From Cristatella mucedo (Eukaryota > Bryozoa > Phylactolaemata > Cristatellidae): DNA of 64,000 nucleotides. The translations under genes were made by a program, and so were the position numbers. The notes beneath the pieces were generated by a model. It did no database searches. It saw only the letters and a program-made list of their open reading frames with translations, and had not been told where the DNA came from. The stretch lies in the NCBI GenBank assembly GCA_009760855.2, contig WPIO01000019.1:2401501-2465500 (forward strand), read 5' to 3'. How positions within the stretch are numbered: the first letter of the stretch is position 1; every line of letters starts with the position of its first letter. Shown here piece after piece: positions 45,518 to 58,088 of this stretch.

Positions 45518-47640
45518 TGATTCTGGAAAATTTTTCGATAAGCAGCTGTTAGCACACATTGAAAATAATGAGATTTCCTAAAAACTTTCAATCGGGGTTT
45601 AAGCGGCAGCACTCCACTGAACTGCTCTCCTCCGTGTTACCAATGACATCATATGCAGCAACGATGACGGGAATGTCACTGCACTAGCACTACTACATAT
45701 ATCAGCTGCCTTTGACACCTTCGATCACGATATCTTACTTGAACGATTGACAACAACGGTCGATGCACTGGCGTGGCTTAAGTCGTACTTGTTCGATCGT
45801 GTTCAGTCAGCGTCGTGTAGGGGTCAGGTCTTATCCACCAAACCAGTCACATGTGGAGTCTCTCAAGGGTCTGTCCCCAGTCCCTTAGTTTTCTTCATTT
45901 ATACTCAAACTCTGGGTAAAGTTATTTGGGACCATAGAATTGGTGATAACTTGTACGCTGACCAAAAACTCAGTTCTTTGTCATCTTAACCAGTGATCCA
46001 GAGATTGGAAAGGCTGACTCTCAAAATTGGCTCTGCCAGCATATCTCCAGTTGAATCAGCTCGAAATCTAGGTGTCATATTCCAAAGCGACCTCTCGTTA
46101 GACGACCATATCAGCTCCACAGTCAAATCAGCCTATTTTCAGCTTCATAACATTGCTAAAATTACGGCTTTTTTAGATAAAGATACCACGTCCAAGTTGG
46201 TCCATGCATTCGTGACATCCCGTCTCGACTTCTGCAACTCACTGCTTACTGGCCCACCAGCATGTGCGATCAGGCGATTGCAGCTGGTGCAAAACTCTGC
46301 AGCTAGGCTTGTCTGTCGTGAGCGTCGCAGTTGCCATATTACTCCACTTCTCGCCGACCTGCACTGGCTACCAGTCAAGCAACGGATTGACTTCAAGGTT
46401 TTGTCCCTTACTTTTAGGTCCCTTCATTCTATGGCTCGAGCCTATCTCTCAGATATACTACCCCATCAGGTTAAGCATCGTACCACTCGCTTTTCGGAAT
46501 CCAACAGTCTAGAAATACCTCATACAAACCTTAAATCCTTTGGAGACCGTGCATTTAGTTCATATGCTCCCAAAGCCTGGAACTACCTCCCGACCTGCGT
46601 CAGAACATTCCCTGACCTGACCACTTTTAAAAGGAACCTAAAAACACACCTATTTAGGACAGCATTTAGTGGGTCCCTGTGATTCGTCCTTGATGTGCTT
46701 ATTCGTGCTGACACTGTGCATGCTGCCACTAACCACATTTGCATGCTGACCCTGTGCATGTCACCCCTAACCATATTATTCATTTCGTTTGTTTTTCAAG
46801 CACGATTTTACTTACCATTCAATTGCATTTCACTTTACAGCAAATGTAAAGCGCCTAGAGAGAGATTGAGTTCTCTGAGGCTGCTTTATCAAGTGAATCA
46901 TTATTATTATTATTATTAACCAGCTGAGTCTGTTGCACCGACTAATAAACTGAATGCTTCCCTTTCAGACATTCGATCCTGGATGGTCGCAAATTTCCTG
47001 AAACTAACGACGATGAAACTGTACTGCAACTCATAGGACACCCTAAGCGTATGGCTGGATTAGAAGGCTTTGCTCTTCTAATAGGTGATGCTGTTGTGTG
47101 ACCATCACCACGTGCTCGAAATATAGGTGTCGTTTTCGACAGCTGCCTACATTTGGAAAGCTTGCTTCTACAGCTAGCCAGCACGACCGATGCCTATCTA
47201 AGATTAGGAGCTGTCTTCCGCGGTGGATTTCAAAAATTCAACCAGCTCCTTAGTTCTGTATCGGCTTGATTATTGCAATTCCCTTTTGGCTTGGCTAGCA
47301 AAAAAAGCACCTAGGCCACTGCATATGGCTATGAACATGGCTGCGAGGCTGGTTTGCAAACCCCAGAGGTTTGAGAACGTGTCTCCTTTGCTAAAAGAGC
47401 TAGGATGGATTATTTCCAGCCGTCCTAAACTGCTGCCCCCACGCTTGCTACTTGCTACCTCAACTGTTATCCGGACTCAGCTATGCTTCCCACTTTCTCT
47501 TTGTTTCGTGAGATGAAGTCTGTTGGCTACCGAATGTGTACCAAATGCGACTTAGGCTGTGAGTGTGCTATGCAAAACTCTTTTGCGTAACACCCACGCT
47601 GTCTTTGTGGAGTTACAGACGACGATACATTACATAATAT
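45518..47640 (+). mobile_element. LINE B, second copy, inverted relative to the first and interrupted by LINE A
   Basis: RT is readable as FKRQHSTELLSSVL, ISAAFDTFDHDILLER-like, CGVSQGSVPSPLVFFIY and NLYADQKLSS (YADD changed to YADQ). The copy resumes after the LINE A insert at 46918 with LNASLSDIRSW-like coding and continues to the 3' UTR. Compared with the 42.3-45.2 kb copy it lacks about 265 bp after CTAGGATGG (47409) and is 5'-truncated. Confidence 0.85.
45991..46917 (+). mobile_element. LINE A copy inserted in LINE B, with 8-bp target duplication
   Basis: It starts TGATCCAGAGATTGG and ends at (ATT)n. TTAACCAG lies on both sides (45984-45991 and 46915-46922, edges shared with the element). 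An uninterrupted 229-residue frame (45993-46682) covers the RT C-terminal region. Few changes from the 36 kb copy imply a young insertion. Confidence 0.9.
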
Positions 47641-49694
47641 TTCACCATTGAGTAATATCTGTTATTTAGTATCTGTATCTGTAATCTAGAATCTGCTTAA
47701 ATGTGACAAGACAGATGCCTTCGAAAGACATTTTAGTTCATGCTACTCCTGAGTGAGAGAATGACGAATAAGCGCATTTGATTTACATATTATCAAGAGG
47801 CTGCATTTCTTTTTTGCATCAATTTCTTTTTTACTCTCGAGGACTGTTTTTTTACTCTCTTTACCACTCTGTCCATAAAAGAGCGAGATCGTTACACCAC
47901 GAAAGCGTCTATTAAGTTGTGCGAGGCCCAGCAGAACACACCTCGGCAAGCCTGTTGGGGGATCAATTCAAGCCCTGCGCACCTCATTTCACAAGTGAAC
48001 ACTGCAAGTGACCTCTTAAAGATGAGGTGAGCGATTGCAGCTAGCCAGATGGAATTTCTTGCGAAGTATCAGGTAAGGTGCGAACTATCATCTTTCGATT
48101 CTTTTCATTCTGGAATGGGTACAGGCAGGTACAGGCAGGTACAGGCAGGTACAGGCAGGCAGGAAGAAAAGAGAGCCACGAAGTTTGCTAACCAAAGAAT
48201 TTGGAGAGAATCGGCCGACCGCTCAAACAACTGCTACTCCTGCATAGTGGACCCTTGCAAAAGTCGAATTGGCAGCAGCGCGCCTATCATCGCGTATCCT
48301 CACATTCCTTCATCCATTTGCCCTGAGCCAAACGTACCCACCCGCACCCGGAGAGGGATCAGCCATCTTCAGGAGAGCAAATCAGCGACGGCGGCATCGC
48401 AGATCGCGTTTTCAATCGCACAGATGTGGCTGAAGAGAAAAAGCCGTACGTCCACAGCCAAAACAGACCTCGGTGATCTGATCAGAGGCCCTGATCTGAC
48501 CAAGTCAAATGCTGAGCCTCGGACACTTAGGCTCAATGAGAGGAACTTACTGAATGGAAGTACAAAGTAACAGATCCAGGAGGCGTCACAGAAATTATTT
48601 TTCCAGCTTTTCGAGTCGGCAAGAGCGGCTGCGCTTCTGCGACAATTTGGCCGGCAGTAACGAGGCAGTAGGAATCATGGAAATAGCCCGAGTGAATGCC
48701 ACCTATTCATAGACAGTTCGTCGAGAATCCTCGAAGCCGCACTGCTTCCTAGCGGGAATACCCGCGTCTACCAGCGGCTCACGTTGTGCGCCTCAGCGAG
48801 GAATCTACTAGAGTGGAAATGTTGCAGAGTGCTTGCAAGAAGGGTGCGTATGGCTGGCAGGTCATTGAAGACTTCTAAATGGCCATTTTCCCAATGGGCC
48901 TCCAAGGCGGTTTCACCATGTTTCCTTTGTATATAGGATAACTTGGATTCTGGGATGCACTATCGCACAAGGTACTGCCACAGTGGCGTGAGTTTTCTGT
49001 AGCAGAAGTCGCTGTGTAGACCCTCGGAGGGTGCTGATCCCACCATTGCACGTCACGTTAAGCTTCATCAAGTAATTTGTCACAGCTCTTGAGAAACAGC
49101 CACCAGCTGTCAAGTAAATTCATAATGTCTTTCCACAGCTGTCGGAGACGAAGGCTAAAGCTAGTATCTCCTTGGAATCGCAGATAAAGATCATAGAGTG
49201 GGACGAGTTTACTAAGAAGCTGAAAAGGACGAACGAGTGGCTTGGAGCAGCTTCGTTGCAGTGGTGTACGGCTGCCGGGGCGATCGTCAGGCTGAAAACT
49301 GTGTGCAGCTGGTTCAGCTTCGTATGTGCCGAAATGGGCTGAAGGATATCACTCAAAGTCCGTATCGTTGATGCGCGTCTTAATAAATTCAAAGAGAGCG
49401 TGAGAGCTTGCTCCGAGGAGTAACCCAAGCCCTTGTAGTAGGATGTACCAGACTTTGAACTTTGTTACCCAAGCACATCATGACGAATACGCAATCAATG
49501 GCCATATTTGGGAGCATCTTCGCTAAAGCTATTTATGGCATAGCGGAAAATCTGGAGCATCTTCTCATTTCTGAACCCCTTGGAGTGGTTATGTTTGAAT
49601 GACTTCATCGTGAATAACAAGTTAATTTAGCTTCATTTGCCTTTTTCTGACTAAATGTGAACTACTGTAAGCGAATTCGTCAATTTTAATTTCT
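47641..49694. other. Region without a named gene; short coding-like patches
   Basis: It includes a 10-bp tandem (GGCAGGTACA, 48119-48162). The plus strand holds two short patches with coding-like composition (48573-48665 and 49139-49345; see findings). No similarity could be named, and the frames stop. Confidence 0.4.
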
Positions 49695-49750
49695 ATTTCA
49701 AAAGTATTTATATAGCACCCTAAGAGAACTTAATCTTAAGTCAGGCGCAT
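49695..49750 (-). mobile_element. LINE A-type 3' tail
   Basis: The minus strand has ATGCGCCTGACTTAAGATTA and GTTCTCTTAGGGTGCTATAT. The next LINE A copy begins at its edge in the opposite orientation. Confidence 0.65.
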
Positions 49751-49752
49751 TG

Positions 49753-50575
<823 letters not shown>

Positions 50576-50680
50576 CTACCGGGCTCGAGCCCACGATCTC
50601 GGTCATCAGTTACATTCAACTTGACCTCGGTCGTTAAAGGCGAGCACCTTTACCGCTGGGCCAAACCAGTGAGGCAGTCA
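50576..50680 (-). mobile_element. SINE B tRNA-like head
   Basis: The minus strand has GGTTTGGCCCAGCGGTAAAG, GCTCGCCTTTAACGACCGAG and GTGGGCTCGAGCCC, the A- and B-box pattern of SINE B, with a short internal duplication (CGAGGTCAAG...). Its 3' part is missing. Confidence 0.65.
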
Positions 50681-51079
50681 CTGAACCGGTTATAGAAACA
50701 AAGTTTGTAGGAAATTGTGGTTGTTTTCTCTACTTTGAGGCATAAGTTACTTGGAAGCCATGCTTACTTCTACCCAGGAACAGAAATTGTCTTGAATTTC
50801 GTAAAAGATGGCGTGAATGCAAAGTAAGTCTCCGGTCGCCGCTGCGAGAATGTAAAGCTAGCTTGGCAGCATGTTTCGTCAAGAACTCGCCAGCATCTCC
50901 ATCTTTGCGTGCGCGATGATTGCCGAGCGAGTGGCTGCCGTAGGGAGGCCTCCTTCGTTGCGAGCGTGCTCGTCGAAACAAAGCGCTGCCATGCCCTCCA
51001 TTTGAGGACGAGTTAGCCGTTTCCCGAACAGCGAGCAATTCTCGCACGTTCCTCACTAAAACCGATTCGCTCCTGGATT
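50681..51079. other. No recognisable feature before the CASKIN CpG block
   Basis: A reverse-strand open frame here (50730-51056) has no recognisable domain. Confidence 0.5.
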
Positions 51080-52057
51080 AGCTCACCGCCGAAACGTACT
51101 CTGCTGCGACAGAGGAACTCGGACCGCCACCCGGCCGGGTGTCGACGCGACCGGAGTGGGCGGGGGGGGGGGGGGCCGGCGCGTGGTACCTTAGCTCGCG
51201 GCCACGCCCACCCCTAGACGGCCTCGTTGTCGTACTTCGCAGCTGCCCCGCTCTATCTCTGGCGTTCGCCAGCGCGTGTGCTCTACTGCAGGCTCCCCTC
51301 CGAATGTCGGCAGTTCGCCGCAGGTAAGGGCAATGCATCGGCGGCGCGCGCGAACGGGCTAGCCGTGTGCGCTGAGCGTTGCGCCTACTAGCTCGTTGCG
51401 GGAGCGAGCGCTGGCTCGTCGCTCAGCTGAGGACCCTTCCTCCCTCGTTAGCAGCTTAGCAGCCTGCTCGCTCGCCATCTGGCCGCCTACCGCATGTGCG
51501 CTCTCCCTCCCTGAGCTCGCATGTGCGCGCGGGCGATCGCAGGCTGCAGCGCCGCCTGTAGCGGGCGGGTCTGGCGTGAAGGGGGTAAGCTCCCCGAGGA
51601 GGAGGTCGACGCTCGCGTGCTCGCACGGAAGCGGTCCACACGGGGCGGGTGAGCGCACACGAGCCTCGTGTTTGGCTTGCCATTACCGAGGCAATTAATT
51701 GCTGGCCGCCCGCAATGGACAGCTGCAGCATTTGCGCGTCGTTTCGGCTTCTCCAGGTCGCGGTCGTCAGCCGCGCCGCGGCGCACACGACATTAGCTTT
51801 CGGCCGAGCCGTAGACTGCCAGACTGCCGCCGAGCTCGCCGGCTGGCCGCGCTGCCCGCCTCCTGAGACTTCGAGCGCGACTTCAAGCCGACGACGGATC
51901 GCGAGCTGCTGAGCTCGCTTGGATCGAGCTAATAAGGGCGCCGCCAATTTATCCCCATCCGGTCGTTCGCGCACGAGGCCTGCTTTCGGCACGATAACGA
52001 CGCCTCGGGCTGCGCTCGGGCCGGCCGGCCGGCCGCTGCGGCGGTGCCTGCTCGATC
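51080..52057 (+). promoter_or_regulatory. CpG-rich block upstream of the CASKIN start codon
   Basis: This stretch is visibly much richer in G, C and CpG than the sequence on either side, with runs such as a G tract at about 51162-51174. It ends at the CASKIN ATG, so it probably holds the promoter and 5' UTR. No TATA box or single start site could be assigned. Confidence 0.6.
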
Positions 52058-52151
52058 ATGGCCAAAGATTCGGATATGCTGCAAGCCGTCCGAGACCGGG
52101 ATGTAGCTGCCTTGACCAAGCTGCTGGCTAAGAGCGGTCGCCACAAATCGA
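52058..52151 (+). CDS. CASKIN: CASKIN-family scaffold protein, exon 1 (residues 1-31)
   Basis: The ATG has a strong Kozak context (ATCATGG, A at -3 and G at +4). The exon runs to AAATCGA|GTAAGC. It encodes MAKDSDMLQAVRDRDVAAL, then a TKLLAK helix, matching the first helix pair of CASKIN (human CASKIN1 MGKEQELVQAVKAEDVGTA, then QRLLQ). The 94 nt end with one base of the next codon. CASKINs are CASK-binding scaffolds with six N-terminal ankyrin repeats, an SH3 domain and two SAM domains; only the very N-terminus is in this window. It lies directly downstream of a CpG-rich block. A different ankyrin gene is possible, but the joint with exon 2 argues for CASKIN. Confidence 0.8.
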
Positions 52152-52605
52152 GTAAGCATCTCCTGGCCGAGTCTGCCGACGGCGAATGCCCATCCGTGTG
52201 TGTGAACAACACCGGTGGCCCTCTGCAGAGGAGGTGTCTCTGTCCTGTTTTTCTCCGTCGCCACTCTTCTTCGAGCCCCACTTGGAGCGCCTGCACCGTA
52301 GGAAGCACGTGGCTGGATGGATCTAGTGATTCTCTTGCCTGCTCGCTGCTTCTCGAGCATTCCTTTTTTCGTCTACGGCAGCCCCGCATAGTACAACATG
52401 GATTCTAGAAACTCGCTGATGCTGACCACTCGACCGCAAGTGCCGATGTCGCTGTGCCACCCCGAACTTGTGCTACACGTGTCGCGTCATCTGTACCCAT
52501 TCCTAATCAAAAGCCGATATCTTGCTGACTTTTCGAACTGTTCTTAATTGTCTCTCCACCTCGCACGTGCTTCTCTCAGTTTCATTTTCTGCACTTTCAA
52601 TCAAA

Positions 52606-52800
52606 CTCACACTCACTCACATTCACTCATTTATATTTTATCATTCATATTCACTCATTCATATTCACTCATTCATATGCACTCACTCACTCACTCACTC
52701 ACTCACTCACTCACTCACTCACTCACTCACTCACTCACTCACTCACTCACTCACTCACACTCACTCACTCACTCACTCACTCACTCACTCAATCACTCAA
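52606..52800. repeat. (CACT)n tetranucleotide array
   Basis: Regular CACT from about 52679 to 52800, preceded by a degenerate zone of CATTCATATTCACTCATT units (52606-52678), apparently an older margin of the array. Confidence 0.95.
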
Positions 52801-52889
52801 TCTCCTCCCAATCTAACTCTATTCGGTTCTTTTTCCTACCGTGTCTCTTGACCATCACATTCTCTTTTTTGTCTCTGCCACACTGTAAT

Positions 52890-53085
52890 TTAATGTAGTG
52901 TAATGTATCACCATCTTTAACTCCCCAAAGCCACAGAGACTAAGTGGGTGCTATGCAGGAGAGTTTTCTCTAGCTCGGACGAAGCCTATTCGGTACGCAT
53001 GCGATAACCAAGTGCCTTCATCCCTCCGAACAACGAGAAAGTAAGAAGCATAGCTAAGTTACTAGGCTCTCTGTCTGCACGAATG
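52890..53085 (-). mobile_element. LINE B 3' end fragment
   Basis: Minus strand: CTTACTTTCTCGTTGTTCGG, GATGAAGGCACTTGGTTATC and GGAGTTAAAGATGGTGATAC, matching the LINE B 3' UTR. It ends in CATTA-like repeats rather than in the SINE A terminus. Confidence 0.7.
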
Positions 53086-53435
53086 CTTGCTTTATTCTGT
53101 CCGTGTCACTCTCCATCTACCTGTTTGAGTCCATTTCTGATCGTTCTCGTACATTCCCACTCATCTCATTTTCTAAAGTTCAAATTGTTATAAAATTTTG
53201 ATTGAGTTCTGTACCTAACCTATTACTTCTAGTTTAGACTCTGTCTACCCTAGTTGGATGCAAAATATTGGCCATCGATGTCGTTGGTGAGGGTTTCTGT
53301 TTAACTTGGGTGTTACCGGTAATATGTGGACTGCAGGCTTTTCTAGGTGGCCTGCTAGTAAACTCACCATTATTGCCAGTTTCAGCCCTGCAGGGTGGTG
53401 TGCTGCATTCGTAGCTCACTGTAGACTGATACAGC

Positions 53436-53710
<275 letters not shown>

Positions 53711-53838
53711 GCCTAGCGGAGGAGGGAGAGGAGGAGGAAGGCACGTGATCGAGTAGCCTAGCCTGTATGCTGCTGCAACACTGGGACATGTGCCATTCCC
53801 TGTGCTGCCATGTGACTAAGGTTTTTTCTTTGATTCAG

Positions 53839-53890
53839 AGCATGGTTCTGCTACCAAGAAGCTCAATGTGAATTACCAAGACCATGAAGG
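53839..53890 (+). CDS. CASKIN: CASKIN-family scaffold protein, exon 2 (residues 33-48)
   Basis: The acceptor TTTGATTCAG| is followed by 52 nt ending GAAGG|GTACGT. Spliced to exon 1 it completes Lys32 and encodes HGSATKKLNVNYQDHE plus two bases of Gly49. TKKLNVNYQDHEG matches human CASKIN1 TKKINVNFQDPDG, the run into the first ankyrin repeat. I searched the plus strand to 64000 for the next exon (expected FSALHHAALNG-like) and did not find it, so the gene is partial here. Confidence 0.82.
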
Positions 53891-56204
53891 GTACGTGGCT
53901 ATGCACAAGCAATTTGAGAGCTCAATGGTAGACCCTTTCTTTTCGTCTTAGTGCCATACTCGAACTTGCTGGCAGTCTTGCATGTGCACACGGTGCGCCT
54001 CAGTTAGACAAATCTCTGTCTGTCCGTCTGTCTTTGTTGGTTTCCGTCTGTTTGTCTCGGCATCCCCATCTCGTTCCCTGACAGCATGAAGTTTTGTCAA
54101 TACGTACACTGTTCTGACAGACGGCCGACACTCTGCAAAGCTGTCGCTCTTCGGTGCAGCTAAGGGGTAGGTGCTCTAGACAGCTGAGCAGTAAGTAAGG
54201 AAGTGGAAGTGCTAGTTAGCTAACAGGGGGCTGCCATTAGCATAGTTACCTGGATTTTGACGCCTGCAGTGCAGCTGACTGTCAGCCAGCCAGCTTCTGA
54301 AAGTCCACGGCTAACCGATCGACATTCCAACATACCTGCTTTTCAATTAGGTTATTGTCCAAAATGCCGACATATTGCATTTCTTAACGTCATCATCTGT
54401 TGGGATTGACTGCCTGTGTGAAAGCATACTGGCTGCATCAGGTAGTCAGCTGAGGAGGAGAAGGAGGAGGAAGAGGAGGAGGAGGAGGAAGGAACATGCG
54501 ACAGAGCTATCCTTGAACTTTGAATTTTTTAATTCAACTATTCTATAAGATGCTGCATGCCAACTGGCTCTGCCTGTTGGGTAGCGACTCGATTTTGAGT
54601 GATGGCCCACAAAGCTTGGAGTGTCAATGCAAGTTCAAGTTAGCAGCCAGTAATTTTGCTAGACTTGCAACTGAAGTGGCTCAAAGCCTTGCCTCCTATT
54701 GGATTGTGCAGTCGGCACACCTTAAATGCAGACACGATTGTCTTTGGCTCTGGACTGTTTCGATGCTGTAAGGCTTCAGACGTGAGCCGTCAGAAGAAGG
54801 CGCTAGCAACTTGGCTGCACCTTTTTGGTTGCCGTGTCGTGAGCTTCTCAGTGTGACGTTGACTGCAACTACAGCACTTGTAAAGTAGCCATCTGACATG
54901 TTGCCAGCAGTCGTTGGCTCTCTTCTGCACTAATTTAAGCAGGTCTTGCATGTAGTTGTGTAAACGTGGAGGCAGCAGTGGTGTCGGCAGAGGCAGCATT
55001 GGCTATTGGCTATTTCCTACTGCTACAGTACTTACTAAACGGCATGTAGTACTGGCTGCTCGTTGCACCAGCTGCCGGCAGTGCCAGAGGACTAGCCTAT
55101 CCGACTTGCCCAGTCCTCCAAAGGTAGTCCTCGAATAACCCTTACACCTCCCACCCCCCCCCCCCCCCCCCCCCCCGACAACTCCCCACACAGCTCCTCA
55201 CACACATCACCACACCTCCGTCCTGGCAACCTTGCATGCCCTCTCCCCGGTAAGTGACACCACTGCTGCAAGCTTGGCTGCAGCTTGCTTGGCTGCATTT
55301 GGCTTGCACGAGCAGCAGGTGATTAGCCGGAGATTTGCAAAACCCTTTAGCTTCTATTAGGTCAATTGTAACCAATTGGGTAATAACGCATTTGCTAGGT
55401 AGGTCTTTTCACTGGCCAAACTGCTATGAAAACACTCGTTGCACAGGCACCACCCAAGTGGTCCTTTGTGCACTAGTGCAAGCATGAATGGCAGCTAGAA
55501 GTGCGGGAAAGCAGCCACCATTGTCGCGACAGTGTTTCGCTCGCGGGACGGCTCGGTCGCCAGGCACGGCGTTTCAAGTTATGACCTGTGACCTGTTTGC
55601 TTAGTCACGAAGTTCCTGCGGTCGTATGCAGCTCTCAGCTAGCACTGCACACGAGTCTTCAGCTGCGAAATAATGGAAAGAGCCTTGTGCTACTCGTCAC
55701 GGGCATTGAACTGCACCGTAGGGTGGTGTCAAGCTGCCACTGCAGCAGCAGCAGCAGCAGCAATACAGTGCTGTCTCTCTTTTCTCACGTTCCTGGATGT
55801 GGGGTCGTGTTGCTGTAGGGTTCTAGACGAGCACTTCCCACTCGATCCAAGTGTGTCTCTGCAGCTGGCTTGTTGGGACTTTTTGGCGACTAGGTGACAA
55901 GGTGACTAGTTTCAGACACTTTTATAGAGTTGTCCATACGCCGAGCTGACAATGGATGGCCAGCGCAATAATGCCTTGCAGTGTCTCTACCTCTTGCCTT
56001 TCCATGCCCCGGATCACTCCTCGAGCACTATTTTCTGCCTTTCTCTGTCTGTGTGTCTCTGTCTGTCTCTGTCTATATCTCTCTCTTGCTCGCTTTCTCA
56101 CACAACTGATCAATCGCTCCAATCGTTCTTGACAAAAGACACTCGGACTCGGGCACATGCTCGAGAACCCCACCCTCACCCGACGGGGTGTGCATGAGTG
56201 CTCG

Positions 56205-56209
56205 CAAAG

Positions 56210-56270
<61 letters not shown>
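56205..56270. repeat. (CA)n microsatellite
   Basis: About 65 bp of CA with one AAA interruption. Confidence 0.97.
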
Positions 56271-57985
56271 CTGATTTTCTCCTTCCTCGCATGGGATGCT
56301 GCAGACTAAGAGGGCAACAGAATCGTTGTATCCACAGGGCGAGAGGGTGCTTACTTTCACCGGTGCCAGAGCAATTAATCATGTGTCTCAGAAGGTGTTT
56401 ACGAGTACTTTGGTGCTGTGTGGCTAGCTTTCAAAGCTGCCTCTCGAGCTTATCTCCTATGACTCGTGACTGAGAGTGGATTGATGAAGGAGGGGAGGCA
56501 GCATTCTAGCATTCCGAAGGAGGGAGCCCTAGCTTCAGCTGGGTCGTAATGAAGAAGACCTGCTTCCTGCCATTTCCAGTCGTGTCTGTTGCACCCAAGA
56601 ATGTTGCTTTTGTCGTCATTGAAAAAGCCGGTTTGCTTTCAAGCAGCAATTCTGTGCCTCTCTGGTCCTGTCTCTCCCTCCAAACATTTGCCCTTGCACA
56701 CACTGAGCAGGCCGCTGTTGGACAGGATTGCTGTGGCAGCATCTGTCTGCCGGTGCTCCAAAGTCTCTATAGTTGTCCCATGATTTTTCTGAGCATGTGT
56801 GCGTGTGCACACGGGTGAAGTGTAATACATACATGCACACGAGGGAGCAAGCGAGCCAGCACCCAGCTCAATGTAGATACCGTTCGTCAACCGTTCACCA
56901 ACATTGCTCAGCTTCGAGCCATACATTAAAGCAGACGATGGTGTCCTCTCACACTACACAATTAGCCACAGGAGATTGATGGCAGACGAGCAAATGGGAA
57001 AAGAGGAGACCCGAAAAGTGGGTTAAGGTGTGCTCGACGTATTCGCCGGGGTAGCAGGAACAGGTACAACAGAACAATTGTGAAACCCACAGCAGCATTC
57101 TCAGAGTGCACTTGCTTAGGGGGCACGAGAGGAGACAGCAATCAGCCAGTACATCCCAGCATGCCTGCACGTAATCTCTTGAACTACCGTTGCTATTCCC
57201 CAGAATGAGAGCACGGAAGATGTCACCGAACTTTTACTGCCGAGCTGCTATGGCCTGCTTTCGGCTGATGAGCCAATCGGCCAGGCCATCAAATTCAACC
57301 TCGAGTCTGGGGGTCGATAATAGGGTCGTTGGTCTCCCTAGAAGTCAAGGGAGGGCTATTCAAGGAAAGCTTAGTTTCATTCGAACAGAACGCACCGGAC
57401 GAACGGCAGCTGCCACCCAGCAGCCCTAAAGAAAGAAGAAGCTGGCAACTCTAAATCACGGACAAGCAGAGGCCCTTCCCACCCGAGGAGGAATCAAAAT
57501 CGTGGTCAGCCGAGGAGGCACCAGCCAGGAGAGGGGAAGCTCTGTCGCCAGCCTGCCCCCAAGCTGGCCCTAACATAGATGAGTACAGATGAGCCCGAAG
57601 GAATCTGGCTGACTGGCAGATTTGCAGAGATTTCTAAATCGATTGTGCCGTTATTTTCTAGAAATAGGAATGAGCTCTTTTCTCTACTCGAGCGACTCAC
57701 AGTTCTCCCGGGGCAGCACCGGCAGTGGAAGGCAAGATCCGAGCTTCGGTCGTGCTCCCCTTGCCAATATCTTCGTCATAATCGCGATCTGATGTGGCAA
57801 GCGTGCGGGGCAAAAGTGCACGGTGAAAATCATTCCATCTTTAGCAGTCGAGCTGGTGACCTTCCAGAGCGAGTGTTCTACCCACCGAACGAATCACTGG
57901 GGCCAGTGAGTGAGCTCATCTTGGATAATGGACGCGCTGAGAAAAGGGATGGGTAAGCTAGGGTATCAAGCTGGTCATGCCGAGT

Positions 57986-58088
<103 letters not shown>

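Noticed and set aside
48049-48570. 173-residue frame
   Set aside because: It crosses a 10-bp tandem repeat, has no recognisable domain and lacks consistent exon ends.
57204-57320. Possible CASKIN third exon (NESTEDVTELLLPSCYGLL...)
   Set aside because: An acceptor-like CAG precedes it, but it stops after 38 codons and does not resemble an ankyrin repeat.
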